From the NCBI GenBank assembly GCA_012798865.1, contig JAAZMK010000105.1, positions 1-6,329 of the forward strand: 6,329 nt of DNA, in the 5' to 3' direction. Each line of letters begins with the position of its first letter. Position 1 is the stretch's first letter. This document shows, in pieces, positions 5,972 to 6,329 of the stretch. The stretch is from Clostridiaceae bacterium. GTDB lineage: Bacteria; Bacillota; Clostridia; Saccharofermentanales; DTU023. The position numbers were made by a program, and so were the translations under genes. Under the pieces are notes generated by a model that had not been told where the DNA came from, did no database searches, and saw nothing but the letters and a program-made list of their open reading frames with translations.

Positions 5972-6329
5972 GCGAAGTCGATAAGATGGCGAGATTGGAA
6001 GCGTTGCTGTTCGTGGCGGGCGACCCATTGGCTAACGCGGACATCGCGACCTACTTGGGAGTGGACGCGAATGAGGCTGCAAGTCTTATCGAACAGCTCA
6101 AACGCCGTTACCAGCGCGACCCCATGTCAGGGTTGATGGTGCGGCAAATCGAAGGCGCGACGTCACTCGGGACAAAGCCGACCTGCGTCGATACGTTGGA
6201 GGCATTCTACGGGAAGGTGCGCGATCTGAAATTAACTGATGCCGCCTATGAGACGCTTGCCGTCATTGCCTACAACGCGCCTGCGACACGTGCTGAAATC
6301 GAGACCGTACGCGGGGTCAATAGCGATTC
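5968..6329 (+). CDS. scpB: Segregation and condensation protein B (ScpB), 3'-truncated by the window edge
   Basis: ScpB is a dimeric double winged-helix protein that binds the middle of ScpA and is needed for SMC complex function. The visible 120 residues start MSEVDKMARLEALLFVAGDPL and include the first winged helix, the GLMVRQIEGATSLGTKP strand region (about 55-71), and the signature LTDAAYETLAVIAYNAPATRAEIETVRGVNSD (about 88-119), which opens the second domain. The C-terminal part is beyond the window. The start is well supported: it overlaps the scpA stop by ATGA and is preceded by a strong purine tract (AGGGAAAGGGGAA) in the 3' end of scpA, typical of translational coupling. Confidence 0.96.
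   Translation, partial: MSEVDKMARLEALLFVAGDPLANADIATYLGVDANEAASLIEQLKRRYQRDPMSGLMVRQIEGATSLGTKPTCVDTLEAFYGKVRDLKLTDAAYETLAVIAYNAPATRAEIETVRGVNSD

Overview
The window looks like a piece of a mid-GC chromosome from the Bacillota, most likely a clostridial anaerobe. The clues are a butyrate kinase gene, a site-2 protease/scpA/scpB gene string of the kind common in Gram-positive anaerobes, a NusG-domain-II/Gx-transporter/ApbE group typical of anaerobic Firmicutes, and purine-rich Shine-Dalgarno sites before most genes. Nothing here fixes the genus. No mobile element, CRISPR array, tRNA or rRNA gene was seen. All seven genes belong to recognisable families.

Left block (1-1723): the 3' two thirds of a butyrate kinase gene on the + strand meets, tail to tail and with a 22 bp overlap, a - strand gene for a stand-alone protein that resembles the catalytic domain of 2-oxoacid dehydrogenase E2 acyltransferases. 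In this protein the usual DHRxxDG active-site motif reads DERICDG, so its activity is uncertain. An AT-rich divergent intergenic region of 370 bp (1724-2093) follows. It carries several dyads and a candidate promoter pointing right.

Middle block (2094-4153): three overlapping + strand genes form a tight operon. They encode a membrane-anchored NusG domain II protein, a small polytopic Gx-transporter/heptaprenyl-diphosphate-synthase-component-I family membrane protein, and an ApbE-type FAD:protein FMN transferase with a lipoprotein signal. Together they suggest an envelope flavin or redox module that attaches FMN to extracytosolic proteins. The first gene contains a strong perfect 12 bp inverted repeat a few codons after its start. 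The flavinylated acceptor and electron-transfer partners are not in the window.

Right block (4154-6329): after a 249 bp gap with an extended -10 promoter candidate come a site-2 protease family (M50) membrane metalloprotease, scpA and the start of scpB. The last two encode the kleisin and winged-helix partner of the SMC chromosome-condensation complex. Spacing (9 bp, then an ATGA overlap) indicates a single transcript. scpB runs off the right edge.

I found no wholly unknown system. The items most worth a second look are the hairpin inside the NusG-domain gene, the degenerate E2-like protein, and the small flavinylation-type operon.
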